Source of the DNA: Polyangiaceae bacterium
GTDB taxonomy: Bacteria; Myxococcota_A; Polyangia; Polyangiales; Polyangiaceae
Reading direction: 5' to 3'
Assembly: GCA_023150915.1 (NCBI GenBank)
Contig: JAKLKA010000033.1
Span: 29,043-93,042, forward strand
DNA length: 64,000 bases
The translations under genes and the position numbers were made by a program. How positions within the stretch are numbered: position 1 is the first letter of the stretch; each line of letters opens with the position of its first letter. This document shows, piece by piece, positions 32,249 through 40,589 of this stretch. The notes under the pieces are model-generated. The model made no database searches. It saw nothing but the letters and a program-made list of their open reading frames with translations, and had not been told where the DNA came from.

Positions 32249-33166
32249 TCAAACCACCCGCGCGGCAACGCCGAACCCGGTCAGCCCATGACGGTTGCCG
32301 TTGTAGAACATCAGCTCGCGCCCGTGCACGCGCAGCACCGCCGCGTAGCACACCATCTCCGAGTCCCACCCGGAGTCGGATCGCGCGAGCCCGATCCGCG
32401 CATCGTCGCGCGCCCAGCTCCGCCCGTCCGTCGAGGTCGCGAGGCCGATGGCGTCCGGCGCGGCATGCGAGCGAATCGTGTACCAGAGCTCCCAGCCCCG
32501 GTCGCCGTGAGCGACCCACGGCCGCCCCAGCGAAAACTCCCCGCAGTCGGGGCGCCGCGCCACGGCGCACGCACCCTCGGCTGGCCAGTGCAGACCGTCG
32601 GCGGAGAAGATCTCGCACAGGTCGTTGTTGTAGTGGGGGGAGCCGCCCGGCGCGCTCCACCCCCGCGACGCCCAGTACCAGCCGCGAAAGCCCCCGCCCG
32701 GCTCCGAGACCACGAACGGCGCACCCCGCGAGAACGGCTCGACCACGCTGCGATCGAGCACGGGCACCTGGCTGACGCGCACGAACGACCGGCCCCCATC
32801 GCGACTCTTGGCGAGACCCGCGAAGAGCAGATACGGCACGCGCTCGGCGCGCTGCCAGCCGACGTAGTACATCCACAGCTCGGCGCCGACCCAGAGCACG
32901 CACGACGGCGTGACCCCGCTGTCGTCGAAGGTGCCGAGGGCTCCGAGATCGAGCGCGGGCTCCGGGGCCTGATCCACGACGCGCGTCGGGTCCCGCGCGT
33001 CCAGATCCACCCAGCCCGCGCGCCCGAACGACTGCGCGTCGAGGGAGGCGAAGTACACGCGGATCACGTCGCCCAGCACGACCGGGGTCGGCATCAGCGC
33101 GTGGGTCTTGGCCCAGCTCCGGGTGCCGTCGGGACAGAAGATCCGGCCGAGCTTCTTCCAGCTCAT
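32249..33166 (-). CDS. Glycosidase-like five-bladed beta-propeller protein
   Basis: The 305-residue product resembles GH43/GH32/GH130-type beta-propellers: MSWKKLGRIFCPDG, HALMPTPVVLGDVIRVYFASLDAQ, DSGVTPSCVLWVGAELWMYYVGWQ, AKSRDGGRSFVRVS, GWYWASRGW, EIFSADGLHWP and LWYTIRSHAAPDAIGLATSTDGRSW, ending YNGNRHGLTGFGVAA. Repeated W-Y-G and DG-x-W blade motifs are clear; the catalytic acids cannot be assigned with certainty. It has no signal peptide. The ATG at 33166 overlaps the stop of the upstream methyltransferase gene (ATGA), making it the last gene of the sugar cluster. It may trim or process a glycan made by the cluster, or be a phosphorylase. Confidence 0.7.
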   Translation of the reverse strand: MSWKKLGRIFCPDGTRSWAKTHALMPTPVVLGDVIRVYFASLDAQSFGRAGWVDLDARDPTRVVDQAPEPALDLGALGTFDDSGVTPSCVLWVGAELWMYYVGWQRAERVPYLLFAGLAKSRDGGRSFVRVSQVPVLDRSVVEPFSRGAPFVVSEPGGGFRGWYWASRGWSAPGGSPHYNNDLCEIFSADGLHWPAEGACAVARRPDCGEFSLGRPWVAHGDRGWELWYTIRSHAAPDAIGLATSTDGRSWARDDARIGLARSDSGWDSEMVCYAAVLRVHGRELMFYNGNRHGLTGFGVAARVV

Positions 33167-33912
33167 CGGCGGCGGACCTCGGCCAGCATCTCTGCTCCGT
33201 GCTCGGGGAAGCGCTCGGCCACACGTTCGAGTGCGGCAAGGGCACTCCGGTCGAGAATGCCCGAGTCGAACAGCGCCTCCATCTGCGCGTGGGAAAATGG
33301 CTTGAGAAAGTAGGTAGCGAAGCGCAGCACCTCGAAGCCAGCGGCCTCGAGGCTGTTCACGAATCCCTCGCGGTCGAAGCGCGTGTGGCGCCCGAAGCGC
33401 CGCTCCATCTCCGAGGGCTCGGACAGCTGACCCAAGAGGCCCATCTCCAGCGCCAGCACGCGGTGCAGCGAGCGGACGTTCGGCACGTTGACGTGCACCA
33501 CCGTCTCGCGGGCGCACAGACCGTGCACGGCCTGAAGCAGCCGGGTCGGCTCCGGCACCTCGTGCAAGAGGCTCGAGACCACGATCAAATCGAAGTCTTG
33601 CCCAAGCTCCGGCGCGAGCGCTTCCAGCGTGCCCTGGTGCACGCGGACGCGCGCGCTGTCGCCGGCCAGAGCCCGCGCCCGGGCGCAGAACTCGGGAACC
33701 GGCTCGACCAGGGTGTACGCCTCGACGCTGGGCAGGTGCAGAAACAGCGGTTCGAGCCCGGAGCCCACCTCGAGCAGTCGGCGGTGCGGGTAGCGCGCGG
33801 CAGTCCCCAGCACCTGCCGCCGGCGCGCGTCGACCATCACCGTCTCGAACCAACCGGTGCCCCCGGCGTATTGCGCCGCGTAGCGCTCACCGTAGTCGCT
33901 CAGGGTGGTCAC
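33163..33912 (-). CDS. SAM-dependent methyltransferase of the sugar cluster
   Basis: The 249-residue class I methyltransferase has motif I RRLLEVGSGLEPLFLHLPSV, an acidic strand end YTLVEPVPEF, and FDLIVVSSLLHEVPEPTRLL (motif IV region), followed by ETVVHVNVPNVRSLHRV. The GTG start at 33912 overlaps the previous stop (GTGA); the ORF-track start at 34110 lies inside the neighbouring gene. Placed among dTDP-sugar genes it probably methylates a sugar or glycan intermediate, but the acceptor cannot be deduced. Confidence 0.82.
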   Translation of the reverse strand: MTTLSDYGERYAAQYAGGTGWFETVMVDARRRQVLGTAARYPHRRLLEVGSGLEPLFLHLPSVEAYTLVEPVPEFCARARALAGDSARVRVHQGTLEALAPELGQDFDLIVVSSLLHEVPEPTRLLQAVHGLCARETVVHVNVPNVRSLHRVLALEMGLLGQLSEPSEMERRFGRHTRFDREGFVNSLEAAGFEVLRFATYFLKPFSHAQMEALFDSGILDRSALAALERVAERFPEHGAEMLAEVRRR

Positions 33913-34877
33913 GCCTCGCCTCGCCCGCCGAGGGCCCAGAGGTAGTGATCGTGCACCACGGCACGGGCGCCGAAGCCCTCTTTCTGATCGATCAGACCCA
34001 CGTTGAGCACCTGCCCGGCTTGCTCGTTGGAGATCCCGAGGTCGAACCAGCGCTTCTGCGAGCACACCTCGCCCAAGAGCCGCTCGAACACCAGATCCAG
34101 CGCGCCACACTCGCGTCCTTCGTCGCTCGAGGCGATGTACTGCGCATGCGCGACCCTCGGGGTGTCGAACATCACCACTCCCGCCAGCAGGCGGTCGTCG
34201 CGCTCGGCGACCCAGAGCGTGATTGCCTTCGGGAAGCGCGCCGCGAGCAGAGCGATCTCGCTCAGGCTGTGGGTCGGCGTCGCGCCGTGACGGGTCGCGA
34301 GCGCCGCCGTGAGCAACGGCCAGAAACGCTCGAAGCTCTGCTCGGCCCGCACCCGGACCCCCGAAGCCCGCGCCCGCCGGACGGCGCGCTGCCGGCGGTC
34401 TTGCATGCGCGGCCGCTGCGCGGGCTCGATCACCGAGAGCACGTCACGCCGGACCAGCGCGGCGCCGGCGCGGAACAGCGCATAGCGGTCCTCTTCGGCC
34501 GGCAGGCGGTGGTAGACGTGCGGCACCGTCTTGTAGAGCACCTCGGTCGCGCCCTGGGCCGCCAGAAAGCGCTCGGTCGTCGCGAACACTTCGAGCATCA
34601 GCGGTGTGGTCATGCGTTCGCCGACCACGAAGCCGCCGTAGCTGAGCCCACCGTGGGTTTCGACCCGAGCGCCGCGGCGGTGCGCCGGGAGCAGCGCCAG
34701 CCACTCGCCCCCCGCGCGGCCGACGATCAGAGAGTGATCGGCGAAGCGGTCCGCGTGGTAGCCCATGAACCCGCGCTCGAACAGGAAGGTCCCGTTCTTC
34801 GACGCCCGCACGAACGCGTCCCAGCGCTCGCCCAGCTCGGGCGAGAAGGCGCGCACCTCGAGCGGTCGCCGGCTCAT
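33909..34877 (-). CDS. FemAB/GNAT-fold acyltransferase
   Basis: The 322-residue protein has the two-lobed arrangement of FemAB-like GNAT transferases: WDAFVRASKNGTFLFERGFMGYHADRFADHSLIVG (N-lobe), SYGGFVVGERMTTPLML, YKTVPHVYHRLPAEEDRYALFRAGAALVRRDVLSVI, then ITLWVAERDDRLLAGVVMFDTPRVAHAQYIASSDEGRECGALDLVFERLL in the second lobe. Such enzymes transfer amino acids or acyl groups onto amino sugars or peptides. Here it likely N-acylates the cluster's amino sugar or decorates the glycan. The ATG at 34877 overlaps the stop of the upstream gene (ATGA). Confidence 0.78.
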   Translation of the reverse strand: MSRRPLEVRAFSPELGERWDAFVRASKNGTFLFERGFMGYHADRFADHSLIVGRAGGEWLALLPAHRRGARVETHGGLSYGGFVVGERMTTPLMLEVFATTERFLAAQGATEVLYKTVPHVYHRLPAEEDRYALFRAGAALVRRDVLSVIEPAQRPRMQDRRQRAVRRARASGVRVRAEQSFERFWPLLTAALATRHGATPTHSLSEIALLAARFPKAITLWVAERDDRLLAGVVMFDTPRVAHAQYIASSDEGRECGALDLVFERLLGEVCSQKRWFDLGISNEQAGQVLNVGLIDQKEGFGARAVVHDHYLWALGGRGEA

Positions 34878-35557
34878 GCCTCGCTCGGCACCCCGAAGTA
34901 AGCGCTGGCGCTCTTGTCTCGGGCCGGGGTGCTCGTGGCGCCGAACAGGCGATCGGGCTCGGTGTCGCGCAAGATGGTCGCGCCCGCGCCTATCAGGCAG
35001 TCCCGAGCCACCGTCACGTTGTTTGCCAGGGTGGCGTTCACCCCGAGAAAGCAGCTCTCGCCGATGTCGCAAAACCCGCTCACCACCACGTGGGACGCCA
35101 GAAAAGCGTTGTCGCGGATCACGCTGTGGTGACCGATGTGATTTCCGCTCCACAGCACCACGTTGTTGCCGATCTTCACGAACGGCTGCACGGTGTTGTC
35201 TTCGAACACGAAGCAGTGCTCGCCCAGCGTGACGTTGCGCCAGACGAACGCGCAGCTGCTCACGTACGACGCCAGCCGATAGCCCATGGCCTTGCAGCGC
35301 GCGGCAAAGCGCGTTCTCAGCCGATTGAGCTGGGTGTAGGTCATGGCGGCGTACGCCGCGTGCGCGCGCGGCTCGAAGCGTTGCGCGAGCTCGTCGAACG
35401 GCACCACCGGCCGCCCGAAGAGCGAGCTCTCGCGGATGAACTCGCGGTCCACGCTGAAGGCGACCACCTCGTAGGGCGAGTCGTGGGTGAAGTATTCGTA
35501 GGCGATCTCGGCAAACGCGGTGTTACCGACGATCACCAGCTTCTCGGTCTTGGTCAT
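34874..35557 (-). CDS. NeuD/PglD-like hexapeptide-repeat acyltransferase
   Basis: The 227-residue protein combines an N-terminal Rossmann-like lobe (KLVIVGNTAFAEIAYEYFT) with a C-terminal left-handed beta-helix built of hexapeptide repeats (NVTLGEHCFVFEDNTVQPFVKIGNNVVLWSGNHIGHHSVIRDNAFLASHVVVSGFCDIGESCFLGVNATLANNVTV). This is the sugar O-/N-acyltransferase layout of NeuD and PglD. HIGHHS supplies the likely catalytic His. It would acylate the 3-amino group made by the adjacent aminotransferase, the step done by FdtC or QdtC in known pathways. It overlaps both neighbours by 4 nt. Confidence 0.83.
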   Translation of the reverse strand: MTKTEKLVIVGNTAFAEIAYEYFTHDSPYEVVAFSVDREFIRESSLFGRPVVPFDELAQRFEPRAHAAYAAMTYTQLNRLRTRFAARCKAMGYRLASYVSSCAFVWRNVTLGEHCFVFEDNTVQPFVKIGNNVVLWSGNHIGHHSVIRDNAFLASHVVVSGFCDIGESCFLGVNATLANNVTVARDCLIGAGATILRDTEPDRLFGATSTPARDKSASAYFGVPSEA

Positions 35558-36666
35558 GCGTCACCTCGGGCGAAAGCGCGGCAGCTCGCGATCACGTGCT
35601 CGACGGCCGCGTCCGAGAGGTGCGGGCCGATGGGCAAGCTCAGGTGCGTGCGACTGGCTTCTTCGGTCACCGGAAACGAGCCGGCAGCGAGCCCCAGCTC
35701 GGCGTAGGCCAGACACTGGTGCGCGGGCACCGGATAGTGCACCAGCGTCCCCACGCCCCGCTCGGCCAGAAACCCCTGAAGGCGATCGCGCTCGGGATGA
35801 TCGATCACGAACAGGTGCCAGACCGGCTCGGTGAAGGGCAACCAGCGCGGCAGCGTGAACGCCGAGAGGCCCGCCAGGCCGTCCAGGTAGCGCCCCGCAA
35901 TGGCGCGTCGCCGCGCGTTCCACCCATCGAGATGCCGGAGCTTCACGCGCAGCGCCGCGGCCTGGATCTCGTCGAGGCGCGAGTTCTGTCCCTTGAGCTC
36001 GTGCTGGTACTTCCTGGGGCTTCCGTAGTTGCGCAACAGCCGCACGCGTTCGGCGATGGCCGACGAGCGCGTCGTCACCGCGCCCGCGTCGCCCAGGGCG
36101 CCCAGGTTCTTGGCCGGATAGAAGCTGAAGCACACCGCATCGCCGTGGCCGCCGATGCGGCGTCCACGATGGCGCGCGCCGTGGGCCTGGGCGGCGTCCT
36201 CGACCAGCGCGATGCCGCGCTCGCGGGCCAGCGCGAGCAGCGGCTCCAGATCGCAGGGCTGGCCAAACAGGTGAACCGCCACGATGGCACGCGTCCTGGG
36301 GGTGATGGCCTGACACGCGGCTTCGACGTCGAGCCCCCAGGTTCCCGGCGCTGGCTCGACCGGCACCGGGCGAGCGCCCACCTGCGACACCGCCAGGAAC
36401 GTCGCGATGAAGGTGTTGGCCGGGACGATCACCTCGTCGCCGGGGACGACCCCCACCGCGCGGAGCGCGAGCACCAGCGCATCCAGACCGCTGCCCACGC
36501 CGATGGCGTGGTCGGCTTCCACGTAGTCGGCCAGCTCGCGCTCGAACGCCTCGAGCTCGGGACCGAGCACGTACTGGCCGGCGTCGAGCACGCGCAACAG
36601 CGCGCCCGCCAGCTCGTCGCGAATCGCGGCGTGGGTCGCCGCCAGATCCAGCACCGGAACCTTCAT
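35554..36666 (-). CDS. DegT/DnrJ/EryC1/StrS aminotransferase (FdtB/QdtB-like)
   Basis: The 370-residue PLP enzyme starts VPVLDLAATHAAIRDEL and has GVGSGLDALVLALRAVGVVPGDEVIVPANTFIATFLAV, EDAAQAHGARHRGRRIGG and FSFYPAKNLGALGDAGAV, in which the Lys of PAKN binds PLP. RLDEIQAAALRVKL and NYGSPRKYQHE are typical of sugar aminotransferases. It would aminate the C3 ketone of dTDP-3-keto-6-deoxyhexose with glutamate as donor, following the ketoisomerase encoded next to it. Gene overlaps of 4 nt on both sides indicate tight coupling. Confidence 0.9.
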   Translation of the reverse strand: MKVPVLDLAATHAAIRDELAGALLRVLDAGQYVLGPELEAFERELADYVEADHAIGVGSGLDALVLALRAVGVVPGDEVIVPANTFIATFLAVSQVGARPVPVEPAPGTWGLDVEAACQAITPRTRAIVAVHLFGQPCDLEPLLALARERGIALVEDAAQAHGARHRGRRIGGHGDAVCFSFYPAKNLGALGDAGAVTTRSSAIAERVRLLRNYGSPRKYQHELKGQNSRLDEIQAAALRVKLRHLDGWNARRRAIAGRYLDGLAGLSAFTLPRWLPFTEPVWHLFVIDHPERDRLQGFLAERGVGTLVHYPVPAHQCLAYAELGLAAGSFPVTEEASRTHLSLPIGPHLSDAAVEHVIASCRAFARGDA

Positions 36667-37073
36667 GCGGCCGTGACCTCCCGGGTGAACGCGGCGTAGT
36701 CACGGATGTAGTCCGCCTCGCGGTACACCTCCGAGGCGGCGACCAGACAGACGGTGCCGGGCAAGAAGGCGAACAGCTCGCGCCAGACCCGCGGAGGTAC
36801 GTACAGGCCGCGGTCCGGGCGATTGAGCTCGAACGTGCGCCGGACCGCTCCGTCGTCGAGCACGATCGACAGCCCGCCGGACAAGGCGATCACCACCTGC
36901 TCGAGCTCGCGGTGCGCGTGGGCGCCGCGGGACGCCGACTCGGGAACCCCGTAGAGCCAGTACAGGCGCCGGATCTCGAACGGCACGTGCGCCTCGGCCT
37001 CGATCAGCGAGAGCGCCCCACGCTCGTCTTCGAGGCGAGGCAACTCGATGATGCGGGCGAGCGCGACGCACAT
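36663..37073 (-). CDS. dTDP-6-deoxyhex-4-ulose 3,4-ketoisomerase (FdtA/QdtA/WxcM-like cupin)
   Basis: The 136-residue single-domain cupin has ERGALSLIEAEAHVPFEIRRLYWLYGVPESASRGAHAHRELEQVVIALSGGLSIVLDDG and LYVPPRVWRELFAFLPGTVCLVAASEVYREADYIRDY. The RGxHAHRxLxQ and SxxYxExDYIRDYxxF stretches are the family signature. It moves the keto group from C4 to C3 of the product of RmlB and so sets up 3-amination. With rmlA, rmlB and the aminotransferase it completes the route to a dTDP-3-amino-3,6-dideoxyhexose (Fuc3N or Qui3N type). Confidence 0.88.
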   Translation of the reverse strand: MCVALARIIELPRLEDERGALSLIEAEAHVPFEIRRLYWLYGVPESASRGAHAHRELEQVVIALSGGLSIVLDDGAVRRTFELNRPDRGLYVPPRVWRELFAFLPGTVCLVAASEVYREADYIRDYAAFTREVTAA

Positions 37074-37082
37074 GCTACCCCC

Positions 37083-38144
37083 TCAGAGCCCCACGGCGCT
37101 CCGATCGCCCAGCACGAAGCGCAAGGCGCGCGGCTTGTGCGCTCGACCGTGAACGACGGCGGCGCGGCCGAGGAGTGAGTCGATGACGCGCTCTTCCAGG
37201 CCGACCAGCTGGGCTTCCGCCAGCAAGATCGAGTTCTCGACCTCGCTGCCTCGCACCACGCAACCGTCGCCGATGGTGGTGAACGGCCCCACGTAGGCGT
37301 CCTCGATCACCGCGCCCTCGCCGATCAGCGCGGGCCCGCGGATCACCGAGTTTCGCACCCGCGCGCCCTTGCCAATCACCACCCGGAACTCGACTCGGCT
37401 CGCGGTGTCGACGTCCCCGGCCTGGCTGGGCTCGAGCCGGTCGAGCACCATGCGGTTCGCGTCGAGCAGATCCTCCGGCCGCCCGGTGTCCTTCCAGTAG
37501 CCACCGACCGTGGCCGCAACGACCCGCCGCCCGCTGTCGATCAAGTGCTGGATGGCGTCGGTGATCTCCAGCTCTCCCCGCGGGGAAGGCCGGATGGCGC
37601 GACAGGCGTCGAAGATCGCCGACTGGAAGACGTAGACCCCGACTATCCCGAGGTTGCTCGGCGGGCGGGCGGGCTTTTCGACCACGGCCCGGACCAGTCC
37701 GCCTTCCACCCGCGCAACGCCGAACTCTTCGGGCCGCTGCACGTGCGCGAGCAAGACCAGCGCGTCGTCGCGCGCCGGATCGAAGCGCCGCACCACGTCG
37801 GAGACCCCGTCGAGCAGGAAGTTGTCCCCCAGGTACATCATGAATGGCTCACGACCGAGCAGCGGCTCGGCGGTGAGCACGGCGTGGGCCAGCCCGCGTG
37901 GCGCGTCTTGCTCGACGTACTCGACGTGCACGCCGAAGCGGGAGCCGTCGCCCACGGCCGACACGATCTCGCTCTTGGTGTGCCCCACCACGATCACGAT
38001 CTGGCGGATGCCGGCATCCCGCAGCGCCTCGATGCCGAAGAACAGCACCGGCCTATTGGCGATGGGGATCAGCTGCTTGGCGCTGGTGTGCGTCAGCGGC
38101 CTGAGCCGCGTCCCGTGCCCGCCAGCAAGGATCAGACCGCGCAT
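37083..38144 (-). CDS. rmlA: Glucose-1-phosphate thymidylyltransferase, long form
   Basis: The 353-residue enzyme starts MRGLILAGGHGTRLRPLTHTSAKQLIPIANRPVLFF, the nucleotide-binding signature, and has APRGLAHAVLTAEPLLG and FMMYLGDNFLLDGV. Residues 250-330 add a left-handed beta-helix (VIGKGARVRNSVIRGPALIGEGAVIEDAYVGPFTTIGDGCVV), as in the long RmlA variants found in actinobacteria and archaea rather than the 290-residue enterobacterial form. It makes dTDP-glucose. The ATG at 38144 overlaps the 3' end of rmlB by 13 nt; the ORF-track start at 38246 lies further inside rmlB and lacks the family N-terminus. Confidence 0.9.
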   Translation of the reverse strand: MRGLILAGGHGTRLRPLTHTSAKQLIPIANRPVLFFGIEALRDAGIRQIVIVVGHTKSEIVSAVGDGSRFGVHVEYVEQDAPRGLAHAVLTAEPLLGREPFMMYLGDNFLLDGVSDVVRRFDPARDDALVLLAHVQRPEEFGVARVEGGLVRAVVEKPARPPSNLGIVGVYVFQSAIFDACRAIRPSPRGELEITDAIQHLIDSGRRVVAATVGGYWKDTGRPEDLLDANRMVLDRLEPSQAGDVDTASRVEFRVVIGKGARVRNSVIRGPALIGEGAVIEDAYVGPFTTIGDGCVVRGSEVENSILLAEAQLVGLEERVIDSLLGRAAVVHGRAHKPRALRFVLGDRSAVGL

Positions 38145-39196
38145 GGCGCCGCCGCCTCCAGCCGGCTTCGGTAGGTGTCTTCGAGGTAGCGCCGGTAGCT
38201 GCCGTCGCGGACGCGGCGCGACCAAGCCTCGTGCTCGACGTACCATTGGATGGTCCGCGCGAGCCCGAGCTCGAAGCGATAGCGGGGCGAAAACCCCAGC
38301 TCGGCGCGCGCCCGCCTGGCGTCCATGGCGTAGCGCCGATCATGGCCGGGTCGATCGGCGACGAAGCGGATCAGGCTCTCGGGCTTGCCGAGCTCTGCCA
38401 AGAGCTGGCACACCACCGCGAGGTTCTCGCGCTCCGCGTCGCCCCCGAGGTTGTACACCCTCCCGGCCACGCCGCGTTCGAGCGCGAGCACGATGCCCGT
38501 GCAGTGGTCCTCGACGTGGATCCAGTCCCGAATGTTCCGCCCGTCGCCGTACACGGGCAGAGGCTCGTCGGCCAGCGCCCGGGAGATCATCAGCGGGATG
38601 AGCTTCTCGGGAAACTGGTACGGCCCGTAGTTGTTGGAGCAGCGCGTGACCACCACGTCTTGGCCGAAGGTGCGGTGGTACGAGAGCGCGAGCAGGTCGG
38701 CCGCGGCCTTGCTCGCCGAGTAGGGGCTCGACGGCGCGAGCGGCGAGTCTTCGCTGAATCTTCCGCTCGGACCCAGGGATCCGTACACCTCGTCGGTGGA
38801 TACGATCACCACGCGGGGGCCACCGTGCGCGCGCGCGACGTCCAGCAGTGTTGCCGTGCCATGCACGTTGGTGCGGACGAACGCTGCCGGGCCGGCGATG
38901 CTGCGATCGACGTGGGATTCGGCGGCCAGATGGAGCACGCCGTCAGGCTGGTAGTCCGCGAAGATCCGCCCGAGCCGATCTGCATCACAGACGTCGGCGT
39001 TTTCGAAGCGAAGCCGTGGGTCGTCCAGCACGCCGGCTAGGTTCTCGAGGTTACCGGCGTAGGTCAGCGCATCCACGGTCAGCACGCGCACGCCGGGGCG
39101 ATGCAAAAGCAGCCAGCGCACCAGGTTCGCGCCGACGAACCCCGCCCCGCCAGTGACGACCAGGCGCGCCGGGCGCTGGGCGAGGCGCGCGTTCAT
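38132..39196 (-). CDS. rmlB: dTDP-glucose 4,6-dehydratase
   Basis: The 354-residue short-chain dehydrogenase-type enzyme has the Rossmann motif VTGGAGFVGANLVRWLL, LTYAGNLENLAGV, HLAAESHVDRSI, VSTDEVYGSLG (Thr-Asp-Glu active site), YSASKAAADLL (Tyr-x3-Lys) and VVTRCSNNYGPYQFPEKLIP, all RmlB hallmarks. It yields dTDP-4-keto-6-deoxyglucose. It follows the glycosyltransferase gene with a 4-nt overlap. Confidence 0.93.
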   Translation of the reverse strand: MNARLAQRPARLVVTGGAGFVGANLVRWLLLHRPGVRVLTVDALTYAGNLENLAGVLDDPRLRFENADVCDADRLGRIFADYQPDGVLHLAAESHVDRSIAGPAAFVRTNVHGTATLLDVARAHGGPRVVIVSTDEVYGSLGPSGRFSEDSPLAPSSPYSASKAAADLLALSYHRTFGQDVVVTRCSNNYGPYQFPEKLIPLMISRALADEPLPVYGDGRNIRDWIHVEDHCTGIVLALERGVAGRVYNLGGDAERENLAVVCQLLAELGKPESLIRFVADRPGHDRRYAMDARRARAELGFSPRYRFELGLARTIQWYVEHEAWSRRVRDGSYRRYLEDTYRSRLEAAAPCAV

Positions 39197-40467
39197 CCTG
39201 CGCAGGCCTCTGCCAGGGGGGCGGGCGCGCCGGCCGCGGGGCGTGGCCCAACACTGCCGCTCTTGCTAGCGCGATGGGCCTTGGCGATGGTCAGCACGCG
39301 GGCTGCGCGCTCTGCCCAGGTGTGCCGGTCGCGCGTCTTCTCTCGCACACGGCGCGTGACGAGGGTCCGCTCTTCGGGGTTAGCCAGAAAGTGGGCGATG
39401 CGCTCCCGGGCGTGCGCCATGGACGCGGGCTCGAGCGAGAACGGCACGAAGTCTGCCCCCGCATCCAGCTCAGCCGCCAGGAAGCGACTCTCGGAGGTGA
39501 CGAGCAGGGCCCCGTTGAGCAGCGCCCCGAGCGCCCGCTCACCCGCGGCGTGCGCCGCCAGGGTCTGCGCGTTGAGCACGATCTTGCTCCGACAGATCTC
39601 TTCTTGCGACTGCGCGAACGAGACGTTCGGATAGAAACGGAAAGCGCTGTTCGGGAAGAGCTCCCGGAAACCGGAACCGTAGACCGAGATCGGAAGGTCG
39701 GAGAAGGCCCGGAAGATCTGCACCCGGTGCAGGCTCTTCACGTAGCGGATCACGTTGCCCAAGATCACGGGCTCGACGAGCTTGCGATCCTCTTCGGGAA
39801 GCTCGACCCCCAGAGCCCGCAGCACGGCGTCGAAGTGCCCGTGGACCGGCTCGGCCACCCGCGGCGCCCACGATTCAGCCACCAGCTCGGCGACCCGCAC
39901 GGCACCCGGAGAGAGGATGGTGCTCCACCCGCGGCGCACTTCTTCGGGATCATGCACGGTGCCCACGAAGAGCAAGTCGTGGATCCGTTCCGTGTCCTCG
40001 ACCCAAGGGCCGAGGTGGCCCCCGGCGTGGACGAGGTGCGTCCGTTCCGCCGGCACGCCGAGGCGTGCGGCGCTGAGCAGACTCTGCGGATCGCCGAACA
40101 GCGGGACGACGTGGGGTCGTCGCAGGAAGGGGCCCCAGTCCTGGTGGAAGACGGGGTCGTCGACCATGAAGGTGAGCCAGGGGCAGCCCTCCGACTCGAG
40201 CCGCTGCCCGGCGGGACGCGTGTAGTGACACCCCGCGGCGTTGAACGAGAAGATGAAATCCGGCCTGTGGTCGGAGAGCGCGCGATCGATCAATGCCGGC
40301 GACGTCGGGCGCCCCACGTCGATCGAGGCGGCGCGGCAGCCGAGCCGCTCGAGCTCGAACTGCATTTCGTACGAGAACGCGCGCAGATGGTCGAAGTTCG
40401 CCATCGGATGGATGACGAGCACGCTCGGTGAGTCGCTCTCGCTCCCTAAGGCACCCCGCGGATCCAT
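39193..40467 (-). CDS. Glycosyltransferase-like protein (CgeB/GT-B type)
   Basis: The 424-residue chain reads VLVIHPMANFDHLRAFSYEMQFELERLG, PDFIFSFNAAGCHY, WLTFMVDDPVFH and HVVPLFGDPQSL in the N-lobe, and HDLLFVGTVHDPEEVR, VYGSGFRELFPNSAFRFYPNVSFAQSQEEICRSKIVLNAQTLAAHAAGERALGALLNGALLVTSESRFL in the C-lobe. The last segment is the CgeB/group-1 nucleotide-sugar binding region with a conserved Glu-Arg. It probably transfers the cluster's amino sugar to an acceptor. The start is uncertain: ATG at 40467 gives this length, whereas a GTG at 40566 with a GGGAAG tract upstream would add 33 unconserved residues. The 3' end overlaps rmlB by 4 nt. Confidence 0.78.
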   Translation of the reverse strand: MDPRGALGSESDSPSVLVIHPMANFDHLRAFSYEMQFELERLGCRAASIDVGRPTSPALIDRALSDHRPDFIFSFNAAGCHYTRPAGQRLESEGCPWLTFMVDDPVFHQDWGPFLRRPHVVPLFGDPQSLLSAARLGVPAERTHLVHAGGHLGPWVEDTERIHDLLFVGTVHDPEEVRRGWSTILSPGAVRVAELVAESWAPRVAEPVHGHFDAVLRALGVELPEEDRKLVEPVILGNVIRYVKSLHRVQIFRAFSDLPISVYGSGFRELFPNSAFRFYPNVSFAQSQEEICRSKIVLNAQTLAAHAAGERALGALLNGALLVTSESRFLAAELDAGADFVPFSLEPASMAHARERIAHFLANPEERTLVTRRVREKTRDRHTWAERAARVLTIAKAHRASKSGSVGPRPAAGAPAPLAEACAG

Positions 40468-40589
40468 GCAGGCCGCAATGCAACCCGTGGGCCAACCGCG
40501 CGCCGGCTCGGAACCGACCCGGCTGCTGCCACCGAGTGCCAACCGGCTGACGCGCCGGGCGCACACGGCGCCAACTTCCCGGCGCTCGG

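Noticed and set aside
34874-37073. Sialic-acid or legionaminic-acid pathway because of the NeuD-like protein
   Set aside because: No NeuB- or NeuC-like gene is present; rmlA, rmlB and the FdtA-like cupin instead indicate a dTDP-3-amino sugar.
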